Assembly (NCBI GenBank): GCA_044507525.1
Contig: JBIQJM010000048.1
Location: forward strand, 1-22,746
Direction: 5' to 3'
Length of the DNA: 22,746 nucleotides
Source: Zeimonas sp044507525
GTDB taxonomy: Bacteria; Pseudomonadota; Gammaproteobacteria; Burkholderiales; Burkholderiaceae_E
The notes under the pieces are model-generated. The model was not told where the DNA came from. It did not search any database and saw only the letters and a program-made list of their open reading frames with translations. Positions 1-7,138 of the stretch are shown in pieces. A program made the translations under genes and the position numbers. Position 1 is the first letter of the stretch; the number at the start of each line of letters is the position of its first letter.

Positions 1-1207
1 GCGGGCAGGTGATGTGCGTGCCTTCGTTCAGCGCCGGGCGCAGCCGCTGGCGCGAGAGTTCCATCAGCCCGAAGCGCGAGATCTTGCCGGTCTGCACGCG
101 CGCTCGGTCGTAGTGCAGCGCCTCCTTCAGTCGCTGCTCGACCTCGCGCTGGTTCTTCGCGCTCTCCATGTCGATGAAGTCGACGACGATCAGTCCGCCG
201 AGGTCGCGCAGCCGCATCTGGCGCGCGGCCTCGTCGGCCGCCTCCAGGTTGGTGCGCAGCGCCGTCTCCTCGATGTCGGAGCCCTTGGTTGACCGCGCCG
301 AGTTGACGTCGATGGCGACGAGCGCCTCGCTGTGGTCGATGACGACCGAGCCGCCCGAGGGCAGCGGCACGATGCGCGAATACGCGGTCTCGATCTGGTG
401 CTCGATCTGGAAGCGCGAGAACAGCGGCGTGTCGTCGCGGTAGCGCTTCACCCGCTCGACGTTGTCGGGCATGACGTGCGCCATGAACTGGCGCGCCTGC
501 TCGTAGATGTCGTCGGTGTCGATCAGGATCTCGCCGATGTCGCTCGTGAAGTAGTCGCGGATCGCGCGAATGACGAGGCTCGATTCCTGGTAGATCAGGA
601 AGGGGCCCGGTGCCGAGGTGGCGGCAGCGTCGATCGCCTTCCACAGCTGCAGCAGGTAGTTCAGGTCCCACTGCAGCTCCTCGGCGCTGCGCCCGATGCC
701 GGCGGTGCGGGCGATCAGGCTCATGCCCGCAGGATGCTCGAGCTTGTCCATCGCCTCGCGCAGTTCCTGCCGGTCTTCGCCCTCGATGCGTCGCGAGACG
801 CCGCCGCCGCGCGGGTTGTTCGGCATCAGCACGAGGTAGCGGCCGGCCAGCGAGATGAAGGTGGTGAGCGCGGCGCCCTTGTTGCCGCGCTCTTCCTTCT
901 CGACCTGCACGACGACTTCCTGGCCTTCGGCGATCGCGTCCTGGATGCGCGCCTTGGAGTCGGCGCCGTTGCGGAAGTAGCTCTTGGCGATTTCCTTGAA
1001 CGGGAGGAAGCCGTGCCGCTCCTCGCCGTAGTTGACGAAGCAGGCCTCGAGACTCGGCTCGACGCGCGTGACGACGCCCTTGTAGATGTTGCTCTTGCGC
1101 GATTCGCGCCCGGCCGACTCGATGTCGATGTCGATGAGCTTCTGCCCGTCGACGATCGCCACGCGCAGCTCTTCGGCGTGCGTGGCGTTGAACAGCATTC
1201 GCTTCAT
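1..1207 (-). CDS. rne: Ribonuclease E, N-terminal catalytic part (partial, cut by window edge)
   Basis: Endoribonuclease that starts mRNA decay, processes rRNA and tRNA, and scaffolds the degradosome at the inner membrane. Translation from the ATG at 1205-1207 gives about 401 residues with no stop before the edge. The N-terminus (MKRMLFNATHAEELRVAIVDG) closely resembles E. coli RNase E. An S1 domain follows (about residues 35-120, with NIYKGVV and RHGFLPF). The DNase I-like catalytic part carries the two metal-binding aspartates in AIDVNSARS (about residue 300) and GLIVVDFIDME (about residue 342). The reading ends at THITCP, the first cysteine of the CPxC zinc-link that joins dimers into tetramers. 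A Shine-Dalgarno GGAG lies 8 bases before the ATG. The scaffold C-terminal half is outside the window, so RNase G cannot be excluded by length, but the sequence and the divergent rluC neighbour favour rne. Confidence 0.95.
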   Translation of the reverse strand, partial: MKRMLFNATHAEELRVAIVDGQKLIDIDIESAGRESRKSNIYKGVVTRVEPSLEACFVNYGEERHGFLPFKEIAKSYFRNGADSKARIQDAIAEGQEVVVQVEKEERGNKGAALTTFISLAGRYLVLMPNNPRGGGVSRRIEGEDRQELREAMDKLEHPAGMSLIARTAGIGRSAEELQWDLNYLLQLWKAIDAAATSAPGPFLIYQESSLVIRAIRDYFTSDIGEILIDTDDIYEQARQFMAHVMPDNVERVKRYRDDTPLFSRFQIEHQIETAYSRIVPLPSGGSVVIDHSEALVAIDVNSARSTKGSDIEETALRTNLEAADEAARQMRLRDLGGLIVVDFIDMESAKNQREVEQRLKEALHYDRARVQTGKISRFGLMELSRQRLRPALNEGTHITCP

Positions 1208-1777
1208 GCAAATGACTCCGTATGCGGCGCACGGGCGTGGCTGCGCGCGACGGCCAGCGGGTCGATGCGAACGGAATGCCGGAGAAGGGAGCCCGAAGGG
1301 CCGACGGTGCGCCGGGCGCGGCGCGCTCGGGCCGATGACAGGGCTATCTGCGGCGCGTCCCGCCCGGTGCACGCGCGCGCGCCGGCCACGGGCATGACCC
1401 GTCGGGCTCGGTGGAGGCGTTCGAAGACATCGGGGATCGGGAATCGGCGCTGGCGGGGACGGCCGCATCGAAAGGCGTCCGTCCGGTTCGCATTCTTCTC
1501 GAGAAAATTCCGCATCGACCCGCGCCTGCTCGCCTCGGGGCGTGCGCAGGCCGCGGTTGAAAGATTCCAGTCGTGGTGGCGATCGGGTTGCGATGCAGCC
1601 TCGACGCCAGTCGTCCGGGTACAATCCGGACTCTCGATACGAGGGCCCGAGGCGGTGCGCGGGCAATTCGGTTCGGCGCAGTCCACCGGGGCATCCCCGG
1701 AGTCCGGGACGGCCGACGTGCGGGGTGGCCGTTTCCACTGGCCGGAATCGCACACGACCCGGGAAGTATATAGCAAC
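1208..1777. promoter_or_regulatory. Divergent rne / rluC intergenic control region (570 bases)
   Basis: No convincing gene lies here; open frames on both strands are arginine-rich shadows running into rluC or rne. The stretch should contain the rne promoter and leader (minus strand) and the rluC promoter (plus strand). Visible structure: a compound hairpin at 1291-1332, with outer arms GCCCGA/TCGGGC and an inner stem GCGCCG-GGCG-CGGCGC; a 10-base palindrome TTCTCGAGAA at 1496-1505; and an inverted repeat at 1613-1631 around a -10-like box. In E. coli the structured rne leader mediates RNase E autoregulation. Whether the 1291-1332 hairpin, which would lie in the rne leader, does so here is inference. 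I could not find a good -10 box for rne. Confidence 0.6.
1613..1631 (+). promoter_or_regulatory. Candidate rluC promoter -10 inside an inverted repeat
   Basis: TACAAT at 1620-1625 matches the sigma-70 -10 consensus at 5 of 6 positions. It sits in the 7-base centre of a perfect 6-base inverted repeat, GTCCGG (1613-1618) and CCGGAC (1626-1631). No recognisable -35 box is found at the usual 16-18 base spacing. Transcription from here would give rluC a leader of about 145 bases. The repeat could be an operator overlapping the -10 or an RNA hairpin with a GTACAAT loop. Confidence 0.35.
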
Positions 1778-2860
1778 ATGCAACCATCGCGTGCAAACAG
1801 CGGGCCGGCACGTGCGGCCGCCGCACGCGGTGCTCCACCGAAGACACAGCCGGTGCAGCACCTCGACGTCGACGAGGACGAAGCCGGGCAGCGGCTCGAC
1901 GCATACCTGGCGCGGCGCTTCGCCGGGCTGCCCAAGAGCCACCTGTATCGCTGGATCCGCAGCGGCCAGTTGCGGGTCAACGGCGCACGCCGGTCGATCG
2001 ACTACCGGCTGCAGCCGGGCGACCGCATCCGGATCCCGCCGATCTTCGGCGAGCCGGCCGCGGGTGCGCGGGCGTCGCCGGCCGGCGGGGAGGCCGCGCC
2101 CGACGCGCACGATCCGGTGCAGCGCGAGCGTGCGCAGCTTGCGCGCCGCCTGCCGGTGCTGTTCGAGGACGACGACCTGCTGGCGATCGACAAGCCCGCT
2201 TCGGTCGCGGTGCACGGCGGCAGCGGCGTGTCGAGCGGCGTCATCGAGCAGCTGCGCGCCGCGCGCCCCCAGGCGCGCTTTCTCGAGCTGGTGCACCGGC
2301 TCGACCGCGAGACCTCGGGCGTCCTGTTGGTCGCCAAGCGACGAACGGCGTTGGTGAACCTGCACGCGCAGTTGCGCGAGCGCGACACCGACAAGCGCTA
2401 TCGTGCAATCGTCGTCGGCCGCTGGCCATTGCGGACGCGCACGCTGTCCTTCCCGCTACAGCGACGGGACGCACCCGACGGCGACCGCCGCGTCGCCGTC
2501 GAGCGCGGCGGGCTCGAGGCGATCACGCACGTCACCGGTCTCGCGCGCTTCGAGCTGCCGGGTCTGGGCGGCTTCTCGCTCGTCGAGGCACGCCTGGAGA
2601 CCGGTCGCACGCACCAGATCCGCGTGCACCTGGCGCACGCCGGCTGCGCCATCGCGGGCGACGACAAGTACGGGAACTTCGCGCTCAACCGGCAGCTGGC
2701 GCGCGCCGGCCACAAGCGCATGTACCTGCACGCGCTGTCGATCGCCTTCCGCCACCCCCGGAGCGGCGAGCGGCTGTGCGTCGAAGCGCCGATGGGGCAG
2801 GCATTCGACGCCTTGCTCGATGCCGGCGAGGCGCTGCAGACCGCCGGGGGCGCACGATGA
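1778..2860 (+). CDS. rluC: 23S rRNA pseudouridine synthase, RluC type
   Basis: Converts uridines of 23S rRNA near the peptidyl transferase centre to pseudouridine (positions 955, 2504 and 2580 for E. coli RluC). The 360-residue product has a basic N-terminal tail, an S4 RNA-binding domain (about residues 39-88, from GQRLDAYLARRF to GDRIRIPP), a linker of about 35 residues, and an RluA-family catalytic domain. The catalytic aspartate is D176 in HRLDRETSG; RLETGRTHQIRVHLAH is the second family signature. The chosen ATG is preceded by GGGAAG at 11 bases. A TATATA lies immediately upstream (1767-1772). The gene starts a four-gene overlapping set; its stop overlaps the next start (ATGA). RluD or RluA specificity is less likely, because both the S4 domain and the position beside rne fit RluC. 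Confidence 0.93.
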   Translation: MQPSRANSGPARAAAARGAPPKTQPVQHLDVDEDEAGQRLDAYLARRFAGLPKSHLYRWIRSGQLRVNGARRSIDYRLQPGDRIRIPPIFGEPAAGARASPAGGEAAPDAHDPVQRERAQLARRLPVLFEDDDLLAIDKPASVAVHGGSGVSSGVIEQLRAARPQARFLELVHRLDRETSGVLLVAKRRTALVNLHAQLRERDTDKRYRAIVVGRWPLRTRTLSFPLQRRDAPDGDRRVAVERGGLEAITHVTGLARFELPGLGGFSLVEARLETGRTHQIRVHLAHAGCAIAGDDKYGNFALNRQLARAGHKRMYLHALSIAFRHPRSGERLCVEAPMGQAFDALLDAGEALQTAGGAR

Positions 2861-3519
2861 CGCGCACGAGGTTCCGCCTCGTGGTCTTCGACTGGGACGG
2901 CACGCTGATCGACTCGACCGCGGCGATCGTGCAGGCGCTGCGCGCGGCCGCCGCCGACCTCGGCCTGCCGGTTCCGTCACGCGAGCGCGCCTCGCACGTC
3001 ATCGGCCTGGCGCTCTACGACGCGATCCGCATCGCGGTGCCGACGATCGAGCGCGCGCAGTTGCCGGACTTCGTCGTGCGCTACCGGCATCACTACTTCG
3101 CTCTCGACCGGCAACTCGCGCCCTTCGAGGGCGTGCCGCAGATGCTCGACGAGCTCGCCGATGCCGGTGCCTGGCTCGCGGTGGCGACCGGCAAGTCGCG
3201 CGCCGGACTCGACCGCGCGCTGCAGCAGACCGATTGGGGACACCATTTCCTCGCGACGCGCTGCGCCGACGAAGGCGCGCCGAAGCCCGATCCGTGGATG
3301 CTGCGCGACCTCTGCGAGGAGACGGGCGTCGACCCGGTCGAGGCGCTGATGGTCGGCGACACGACGCACGATCTCGGCATGGCGCGCGCGGCCGGCACGG
3401 GAGCGATCGCCGTCACCTACGGTGCGCATCCGCGCCGCGAACTCGAGACCGAGCCCTCGCTCGCGATGGTCGACTCGATCGCCGAGTTGCGCGCATCGCT
3501 GCTGGCACGCGTCGCGTGA
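2857..3519 (+). CDS. HAD-superfamily phosphatase (phosphoglycolate phosphatase-like)
   Basis: Predicted soluble Mg-dependent phosphatase of 220 residues. All HAD motifs are visible: motif I FDWDGTLID with nucleophile D12 and acid/base D14; motif II ATGKS near residue 110; the lysine in APKPDP near 147; and motif III GDTTHD near 168. The alpha-helical cap between motifs I and II (about 20-85) places it in subfamily IA, like Gph. The substrate cannot be read from sequence; phosphoglycolate or another small phosphorylated metabolite is possible. The ATG at 2857 overlaps the rluC stop by ATGA, implying translational coupling. The same rluC-HAD-Rieske-S49 order is, to my knowledge, common in Burkholderiales. 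Confidence 0.85.
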   Translation: MTRTRFRLVVFDWDGTLIDSTAAIVQALRAAAADLGLPVPSRERASHVIGLALYDAIRIAVPTIERAQLPDFVVRYRHHYFALDRQLAPFEGVPQMLDELADAGAWLAVATGKSRAGLDRALQQTDWGHHFLATRCADEGAPKPDPWMLRDLCEETGVDPVEALMVGDTTHDLGMARAAGTGAIAVTYGAHPRRELETEPSLAMVDSIAELRASLLARVA

Positions 3520-3908
3520 CGTCGAACGGGCTCCTCGACGTCTGCGCGAGCGCAGCGCTCGTCGACGGCGGCGACGGCGTGCGCTTCGAATGGGCCGACG
3601 CGCGCGGTGCACGGCATGCCGCCTTCGTCGTGCGGCATCGCGGCCGGGTGCACGCCTTCGTGAATCGTTGCCCGCATCGCTTCGCCGAGCTCGACTGGCT
3701 TGCCGGGCGGTTCTTCGACGAGGCCGGCCTATACTTGGTGTGCTCGATGCACGGCGCGCTGTTCGAGGCCGACACCGGCGCCTGCGTCGCCGGACCCTGC
3801 GCGGGCGACGGCCTCGAAGCGCTCGCCTGCGAGGAGCACGACGGCCGGGTGCGTGTCGCATGCGCGGCCGCGCCGGTCCCGAACCTCTCTCCCGGAAGCG
3901 CTCCATGA
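3516..3908 (+). CDS. Small Rieske [2Fe-2S] protein
   Basis: A 130-residue protein consisting of a single Rieske domain. The two cluster-binding boxes are clear: C52-P-H54 (in NRCPHRF) and C77-S-M-H80 (in VCSMHGALF), with conventional spacing. No oxygenase catalytic domain, signal peptide or membrane segment is present, so it resembles a stand-alone Rieske ferredoxin or a NirD-like electron carrier in the cytoplasm. The start is GTG at 3516, fused to the stop of the HAD gene as GTGA; there is no strong Shine-Dalgarno, consistent with coupled translation. The stop overlaps the protease gene start (ATGA). Its redox partner is not evident from the neighbours, and I do not assign a pathway. Confidence 0.85.
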   Translation: MTSNGLLDVCASAALVDGGDGVRFEWADARGARHAAFVVRHRGRVHAFVNRCPHRFAELDWLAGRFFDEAGLYLVCSMHGALFEADTGACVAGPCAGDGLEALACEEHDGRVRVACAAAPVPNLSPGSAP

Positions 3909-4906
3909 CCGAAGCAGGCACGCCGCGCGACGGCTCGTCCGTTGCCGCCACCGACAAGGGCACCGACCCCCGCTGGCAAAGCGACGTGCTCGAACGGCTG
4001 CTCTTCGCCACGCTGCGCGAGCAACGTCGTGCACGACGCTGGACGATCTTCTTTCGCCTGCTCGGCCTCGCGGCGATCGTCTTCGCGCTGGTCCTGGCGA
4101 GCGGCTGGTTCTCGCGCGACGCACGCATGGCAGCGGGCCGCCACACGGCGCTCGTCGAATTGCGCGGCGTCATCGCCGCCGACGGCGACGCCTCGGCCGA
4201 CGACATCGTCGAAGCGCTGAAGTCGGCCTTCGACGACGGCAACACCGCCGGCGTCGTGCTGCGCGTGAACAGCCCCGGCGGCAGTCCGGTGCAGGCCGGC
4301 ATCATCCACGATGCGATCCGCCGGCTGCGAACGGAGCATCCCGATACGCCGCTCTACGCGGTCGTCGAGGACGTCTGCGCCTCGGGCGGGTACTACGTCG
4401 CGGCCGCGGCGGATCGCATCTACGTCGACAAGGCGAGCATCGTCGGATCGATCGGCGTGCTGATCGAGGGCTTCGACTTCACCGGCGCGATGCAGAAGCT
4501 GGGCGTCGAGCGCAGGCTGCTCACGGCCGGCGAGAACAAGGGATTCCTCGATCCGTTCTCTCCGCTTTCCGAGGAGCAGCGCGAGCACGCCAAACGCATG
4601 CTCGAAGAGATCCACCGCCAGTTCGTCGAGGTCGTCCGGCAGGGCCGCGGCGAGCGGCTGAAGGAGTCGCCGGCGATGTTCAGCGGGCTCGTCTGGACCG
4701 GCGAACGCAGCATCGAGCTCGGGCTGGCCGACGCGACCGGGTCGCTCGAATCGGTCGCGCGCGACGTCGTGCAGGCCGAGCGCGTCGTCGACTTCTCGCC
4801 GCGCCGGAACGTGCTGGAGCGGCTCACCCGTCGCATCGGCACTGCGGCGGGCGAGGCGATCGCACGCTCGCTCGGCGCCGCGGGCGCGCCTTCGTTGACG
4901 CGCTGA
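3905..4906 (+). CDS. S49-family membrane protease (SppA-like signal peptide peptidase)
   Basis: A 333-residue inner-membrane serine protease expected to cut remnant signal peptides or other membrane peptides. A charged cytoplasmic N-terminus is followed by one transmembrane segment (about residues 48-68), then a single S49 domain. The nucleophile is S160 in CASGGYY and the general-base lysine is probably K212 in GENKGFLDPF, the Ser/Lys dyad of SppA. GVVLRVNSPGGSP (about 116-128) is the oxyanion-side signature. The length matches the short one-domain form (SohB/SppA36A), not the two-domain E. coli SppA of about 600 residues. Translation is coupled to the Rieske gene by ATGA. It converges with the methyltransferase gene, with only 20 bases between the stops. 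Confidence 0.9.
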   Translation: MTEAGTPRDGSSVAATDKGTDPRWQSDVLERLLFATLREQRRARRWTIFFRLLGLAAIVFALVLASGWFSRDARMAAGRHTALVELRGVIAADGDASADDIVEALKSAFDDGNTAGVVLRVNSPGGSPVQAGIIHDAIRRLRTEHPDTPLYAVVEDVCASGGYYVAAAADRIYVDKASIVGSIGVLIEGFDFTGAMQKLGVERRLLTAGENKGFLDPFSPLSEEQREHAKRMLEEIHRQFVEVVRQGRGERLKESPAMFSGLVWTGERSIELGLADATGSLESVARDVVQAERVVDFSPRRNVLERLTRRIGTAAGEAIARSLGAAGAPSLTR

Positions 4907-4923
4907 GGGCCGAGCGCGGCCTC
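4905..4923. terminator. Short hairpin between convergent genes
   Basis: GAGG(G)CC at 4905-4911 pairs with GGCCTC at 4918-4923: six pairs with one bulged G and a GAGCGC loop. It occupies almost the whole gap between the S49 protease and methyltransferase stops, so it could serve both strands. No U-tract follows on either side, so intrinsic termination is uncertain. Confidence 0.3.
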
Positions 4924-4926
4924 GCA

Positions 4927-5658
4927 TCAACGCCGCGTCGAGGGCCCCGGCCGCGCCTGGATCCCGAACACCGCCGGCGCCTTCGGCAGCTCGCGCCGCG
5001 TACGCCGCCAGCCCTCGACGCTGTCGACCACGATCCGCTCGGCCGGCGTCGTCAGCTCGCTGGCCACCATGAGCCGCGTCGTCGGTGCCAGCCCGAGCAC
5101 GGCGGCGTCGAGCAGCGCGCGGTTGCGGTAGGGCGTCTCGATGATCAGCACGGTTTCGTCCTCGCGCAGCGAACGCCGCTCGAGCTCGCGCAGCCGGCGA
5201 AGGCGCGCCTCGGCCTGCGCCGGCACATATCCCGCGAACGAGAACCGTTGCCCGTTCATCCCCGAGGCCATCAGCGCCAGCAGCATCGCGCTCGGGCCGA
5301 CGAGCGGGCGTACCGGGACGCCCGCGGCATGCGCCGCCTCGACGAGCGCGGCACCGGGGTCGGCGACCGCCGGTGCGCCGGCTTCGGACAGCAGGCCCGC
5401 ATCGCGGCCGGCGAGAAGCGGGGCAAGCAGCTCCGGAACGCGTTCGGGCGGCGTGTGCTCGTCGAGCTCGACCAGCTCGAGGGACTGCAACGGCGCCTGC
5501 GTACCGGCCGCCTTCAGGAACGCGCGTGCGCTGCGCGCGTTCTCGACGACGAAGTACTCGAGCACCGCGACGCGGGCGAGCGTCGCCGGCGGCAGCACGT
5601 TGCGCGCATCGTCGGGCGCGCCGAGCGGCGTCGGGATCAGCCACAGCGTGCCTGTCAT
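4927..5658 (-). CDS. SAM-dependent methyltransferase, short RsmI-like (tetrapyrrole methylase fold)
   Basis: A 243-residue protein similar to RsmI, which 2'-O-methylates C1402 of 16S rRNA. Family marks: the N-terminal LWLIPTPLG, LLSEAGAPAVADPG (RsmI has SDAGTP...DPG), VRPLVGPSAMLLALMASG (RsmI PLPGPCAAITALSAAG), and VLIIETPYRN (RsmI FYESTHR). It is shorter than RsmI (about 285) and lacks the RsmI C-terminal extension. SEAGAP replaces the usual SDAGTP. It is therefore probably a paralog of unknown substrate, with the true rsmI elsewhere. The ATG at 5656-5658 overlaps the maf stop (ATGA on the minus strand), so the two genes are translated together. Confidence 0.85.
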   Translation of the reverse strand: MTGTLWLIPTPLGAPDDARNVLPPATLARVAVLEYFVVENARSARAFLKAAGTQAPLQSLELVELDEHTPPERVPELLAPLLAGRDAGLLSEAGAPAVADPGAALVEAAHAAGVPVRPLVGPSAMLLALMASGMNGQRFSFAGYVPAQAEARLRRLRELERRSLREDETVLIIETPYRNRALLDAAVLGLAPTTRLMVASELTTPAERIVVDSVEGWRRTRRELPKAPAVFGIQARPGPSTRR

Positions 5659-6266
5659 CGGGCGCCGCGATCGGCGATCGGCGACAGCCCTGCGTCGCGC
5701 AGCATCCCGGCGAGCGAGATCAGCGGCAGGCCGATCAGCGCGGTGGGATCGTCGCCTTCGATCGCGTCGAGCAGCACGATGCCGAGGCCCTCGGCCTTCG
5801 CCGACCCGGCGACGTCGTACGGCTGCTCGAGTTGCAGGTAGCGCTCGATCTCCCCGTCGTCGAGCCGGCGGAAGCGCACCCGCGTCTCGACGACCGCCTG
5901 CGCCCGGAAGCCGTCGGCTTCGCGCACGCAGGCGAGGGCGGTGTGGAAATGCATCGTTCGGCCGGAGGCCGCGCGCAGCTGCTCGCGCGCCGCATCGTGA
6001 TCGCCGGGCTTGCCGATCGCGTGCACGCCGTCGAGCGTCGCCGTCTGGTCGGATCCGATGACGAGGGCGCCCGGATGGCGCGCGGCGACCGCGAGCGCCT
6101 TCTCGAGCGCGAGCCGCTGCGAGACCGCGCGAGGCGTCTCGCCCGGTCGCGCCGCTTCGTCGACGCAGGGCGATTGCACGTCGAAGTCCGGGGTCAGGCG
6201 CGCGAGCAGTTCGCGGCGATAGCGCGAGGTGGAGGCGAGAATCAGCGGGGCGGGCGGTGGCGTCAC
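5655..6266 (-). CDS. maf: Maf-family nucleotide pyrophosphatase (YceF type, m7GTP-specific subfamily)
   Basis: House-cleaning enzyme that hydrolyses modified nucleoside triphosphates to monophosphates; YceF-type members prefer 7-methyl-GTP. The 203-residue product has the Maf nucleotide-binding start LILASTSRYRRELL (about 8-21), conserved VDE (35-37), the GSDQ box with the likely general base D73, and GLPLISLAGMLR near the C-terminus. AGSAKAEGLGI matches YceF AGSFKSEGFGI better than YhdE-type dTTP pyrophosphatases. The start taken is GTG at 6264-6266; no good Shine-Dalgarno precedes it, so the exact start is uncertain, but little N-terminal sequence could be lost before LASTS. It diverges from yceD across a 57-base gap and is followed by the coupled methyltransferase. 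Confidence 0.92.
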   Translation of the reverse strand: MTPPPAPLILASTSRYRRELLARLTPDFDVQSPCVDEAARPGETPRAVSQRLALEKALAVAARHPGALVIGSDQTATLDGVHAIGKPGDHDAAREQLRAASGRTMHFHTALACVREADGFRAQAVVETRVRFRRLDDGEIERYLQLEQPYDVAGSAKAEGLGIVLLDAIEGDDPTALIGLPLISLAGMLRDAGLSPIADRGAR

Positions 6267-6303
6267 GGGAAGGGCCGGGGCGGCGCTGTGCGGGGGCAGT
6301 CGC

Positions 6304-6309
6304 TATGAT
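6304..6309 (+). promoter_or_regulatory. Candidate -10 box for yceD-rpmF-fab cluster
   Basis: TATGAT (5 of 6 consensus) lies 14 bases before the yceD ATG in the 57-base divergent gap to maf. The flanks are GC-rich. No -35 box is visible at normal spacing. A start around 6316 would leave a very short leader that barely contains the AGGA Shine-Dalgarno at 6311-6314. Confidence 0.35.
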
Positions 6310-6323
6310 AAGGACGGACGCAG

Positions 6324-6866
6324 ATGAAGAACGCGATCGATACCGCGCGCCTGGCGCGCAGCCGTGAAACGCTCACCGGCGAGCGGGCGGTCGAGCGGTT
6401 GCCCCGGCTGGCGACGCTGCTCGCGTCCGCCGACGGCCGCATCCGCTGGAGCCTGCGCGGATGGCGCCACGAGCGCCCCGAGGGCGGCCACGACGACTTC
6501 CTCGAGCTGTCGTTCTCGGCGACCTTGCAGCCGGCGTGCGTGCGCTGCCTGGAGCCGGTCGCCGTGGCGGTCGCCGACACGCGGCGCTATCGACTGGTCG
6601 ACAGCGAGGCCGAAGCCGAGCGGCTCGACCCCGACGACGACGACTATGACGTGCTCGCCGGCGGGCCGCGCTTCGACCTCGACGCGCTGATCGAGGACGA
6701 GGCGATCCTCGCGCTGCCGCCGATGCCCCGGCACGAGCACTGCGAGCCGGCGCGGCCCTTCGTCGACGAGGCGCCCGCCGAGGAAGAGGAGCCCGAGCGG
6801 CCCTTCGCCGCGCTGCAGCGGCTGCGGCGCGACGGACCGGCGGGCGGCGGCGAAACCCCGCACTGA
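6324..6866 (+). CDS. yceD: YceD / DUF177 family protein (23S rRNA accumulation protein)
   Basis: A 180-residue member of the DUF177 family, which sits directly upstream of rpmF in most bacteria. In E. coli loss of YceD reduces 23S rRNA, so a role in large-subunit biogenesis is likely, with the molecular action unknown. Visible marks: the CVRC pair (C72, C75) with a later HEHC (C about 138) that may bind metal; a very acidic middle (DPDDDDYDVL) and EEEEPERPFAALQRL, the C-terminal PFA.L motif of the family. AGGA at 6311-6314 is a suitable Shine-Dalgarno. rpmF follows after 37 bases containing a perfect -10 box. Confidence 0.9.
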   Translation: MKNAIDTARLARSRETLTGERAVERLPRLATLLASADGRIRWSLRGWRHERPEGGHDDFLELSFSATLQPACVRCLEPVAVAVADTRRYRLVDSEAEAERLDPDDDDYDVLAGGPRFDLDALIEDEAILALPPMPRHEHCEPARPFVDEAPAEEEEPERPFAALQRLRRDGPAGGGETPH

Positions 6867-6871
6867 GCAGG

Positions 6872-6877
6872 TATAAT
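6872..6877 (+). promoter_or_regulatory. Candidate rpmF promoter (TATAAT)
   Basis: A perfect TATAAT, conspicuous in this GC-rich sequence, lies between the yceD stop and the rpmF ATG, 26 bases before the latter. No clear -35 element is found. Transcription would begin near 6884, giving a leader of about 20 bases with the GAGG ribosome-binding site at 6893-6896. It would allow L32 to be made independently of YceD. Confidence 0.5.
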
Positions 6878-6903
6878 CGTCGATTGTCCTCCGAGGCTCC
6901 ATC

Positions 6904-7086
6904 ATGGCTGTCCAACAGAACAAGAAGTCGCCGTCGAAGCGCGGAATGCATCGCTCGCACGACTTCCTCCAGAATCCGCCGCTCGCCGTCGAGCCCACCA
7001 CCGGCGAGGTGCACCGTCGGCACCACGTGAGCCCCACCGGCTTCTACCGTGGCCGGAAGGTGCTGCGCACGAAATCCGACGACTGA
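6904..7086 (+). CDS. rpmF: 50S ribosomal protein L32
   Basis: A 60-residue basic protein of the large ribosomal subunit. The sequence MAVQQNKKSPSKRGMHRSHD is the typical proteobacterial L32 N-terminus, followed by the betaproteobacterial-looking PLAVEPTTGEVHRRHH and TGFYRGRKV. The zinc-binding cysteines found in some L32 proteins are absent, as is usual for this group. Shine-Dalgarno GAGG lies 7 bases before the ATG. The position between yceD and plsX is the conserved one that links ribosome and lipid synthesis genes. Confidence 0.98.
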   Translation: MAVQQNKKSPSKRGMHRSHDFLQNPPLAVEPTTGEVHRRHHVSPTGFYRGRKVLRTKSDD

Positions 7087-7138
7087 AGAGCTTGCGAGCG
7101 GCATCGCGTCGATGCCGCGCTCGGCCTTGACAGGCATC

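Noticed and set aside
1204..1980. Minus-strand frames in the rne-rluC gap and the start of rluC (258 and 186 codons)
   Set aside because: Arginine- and proline-rich, no ribosome-binding site or known motif, and they run antisense into the S4 domain of rluC.
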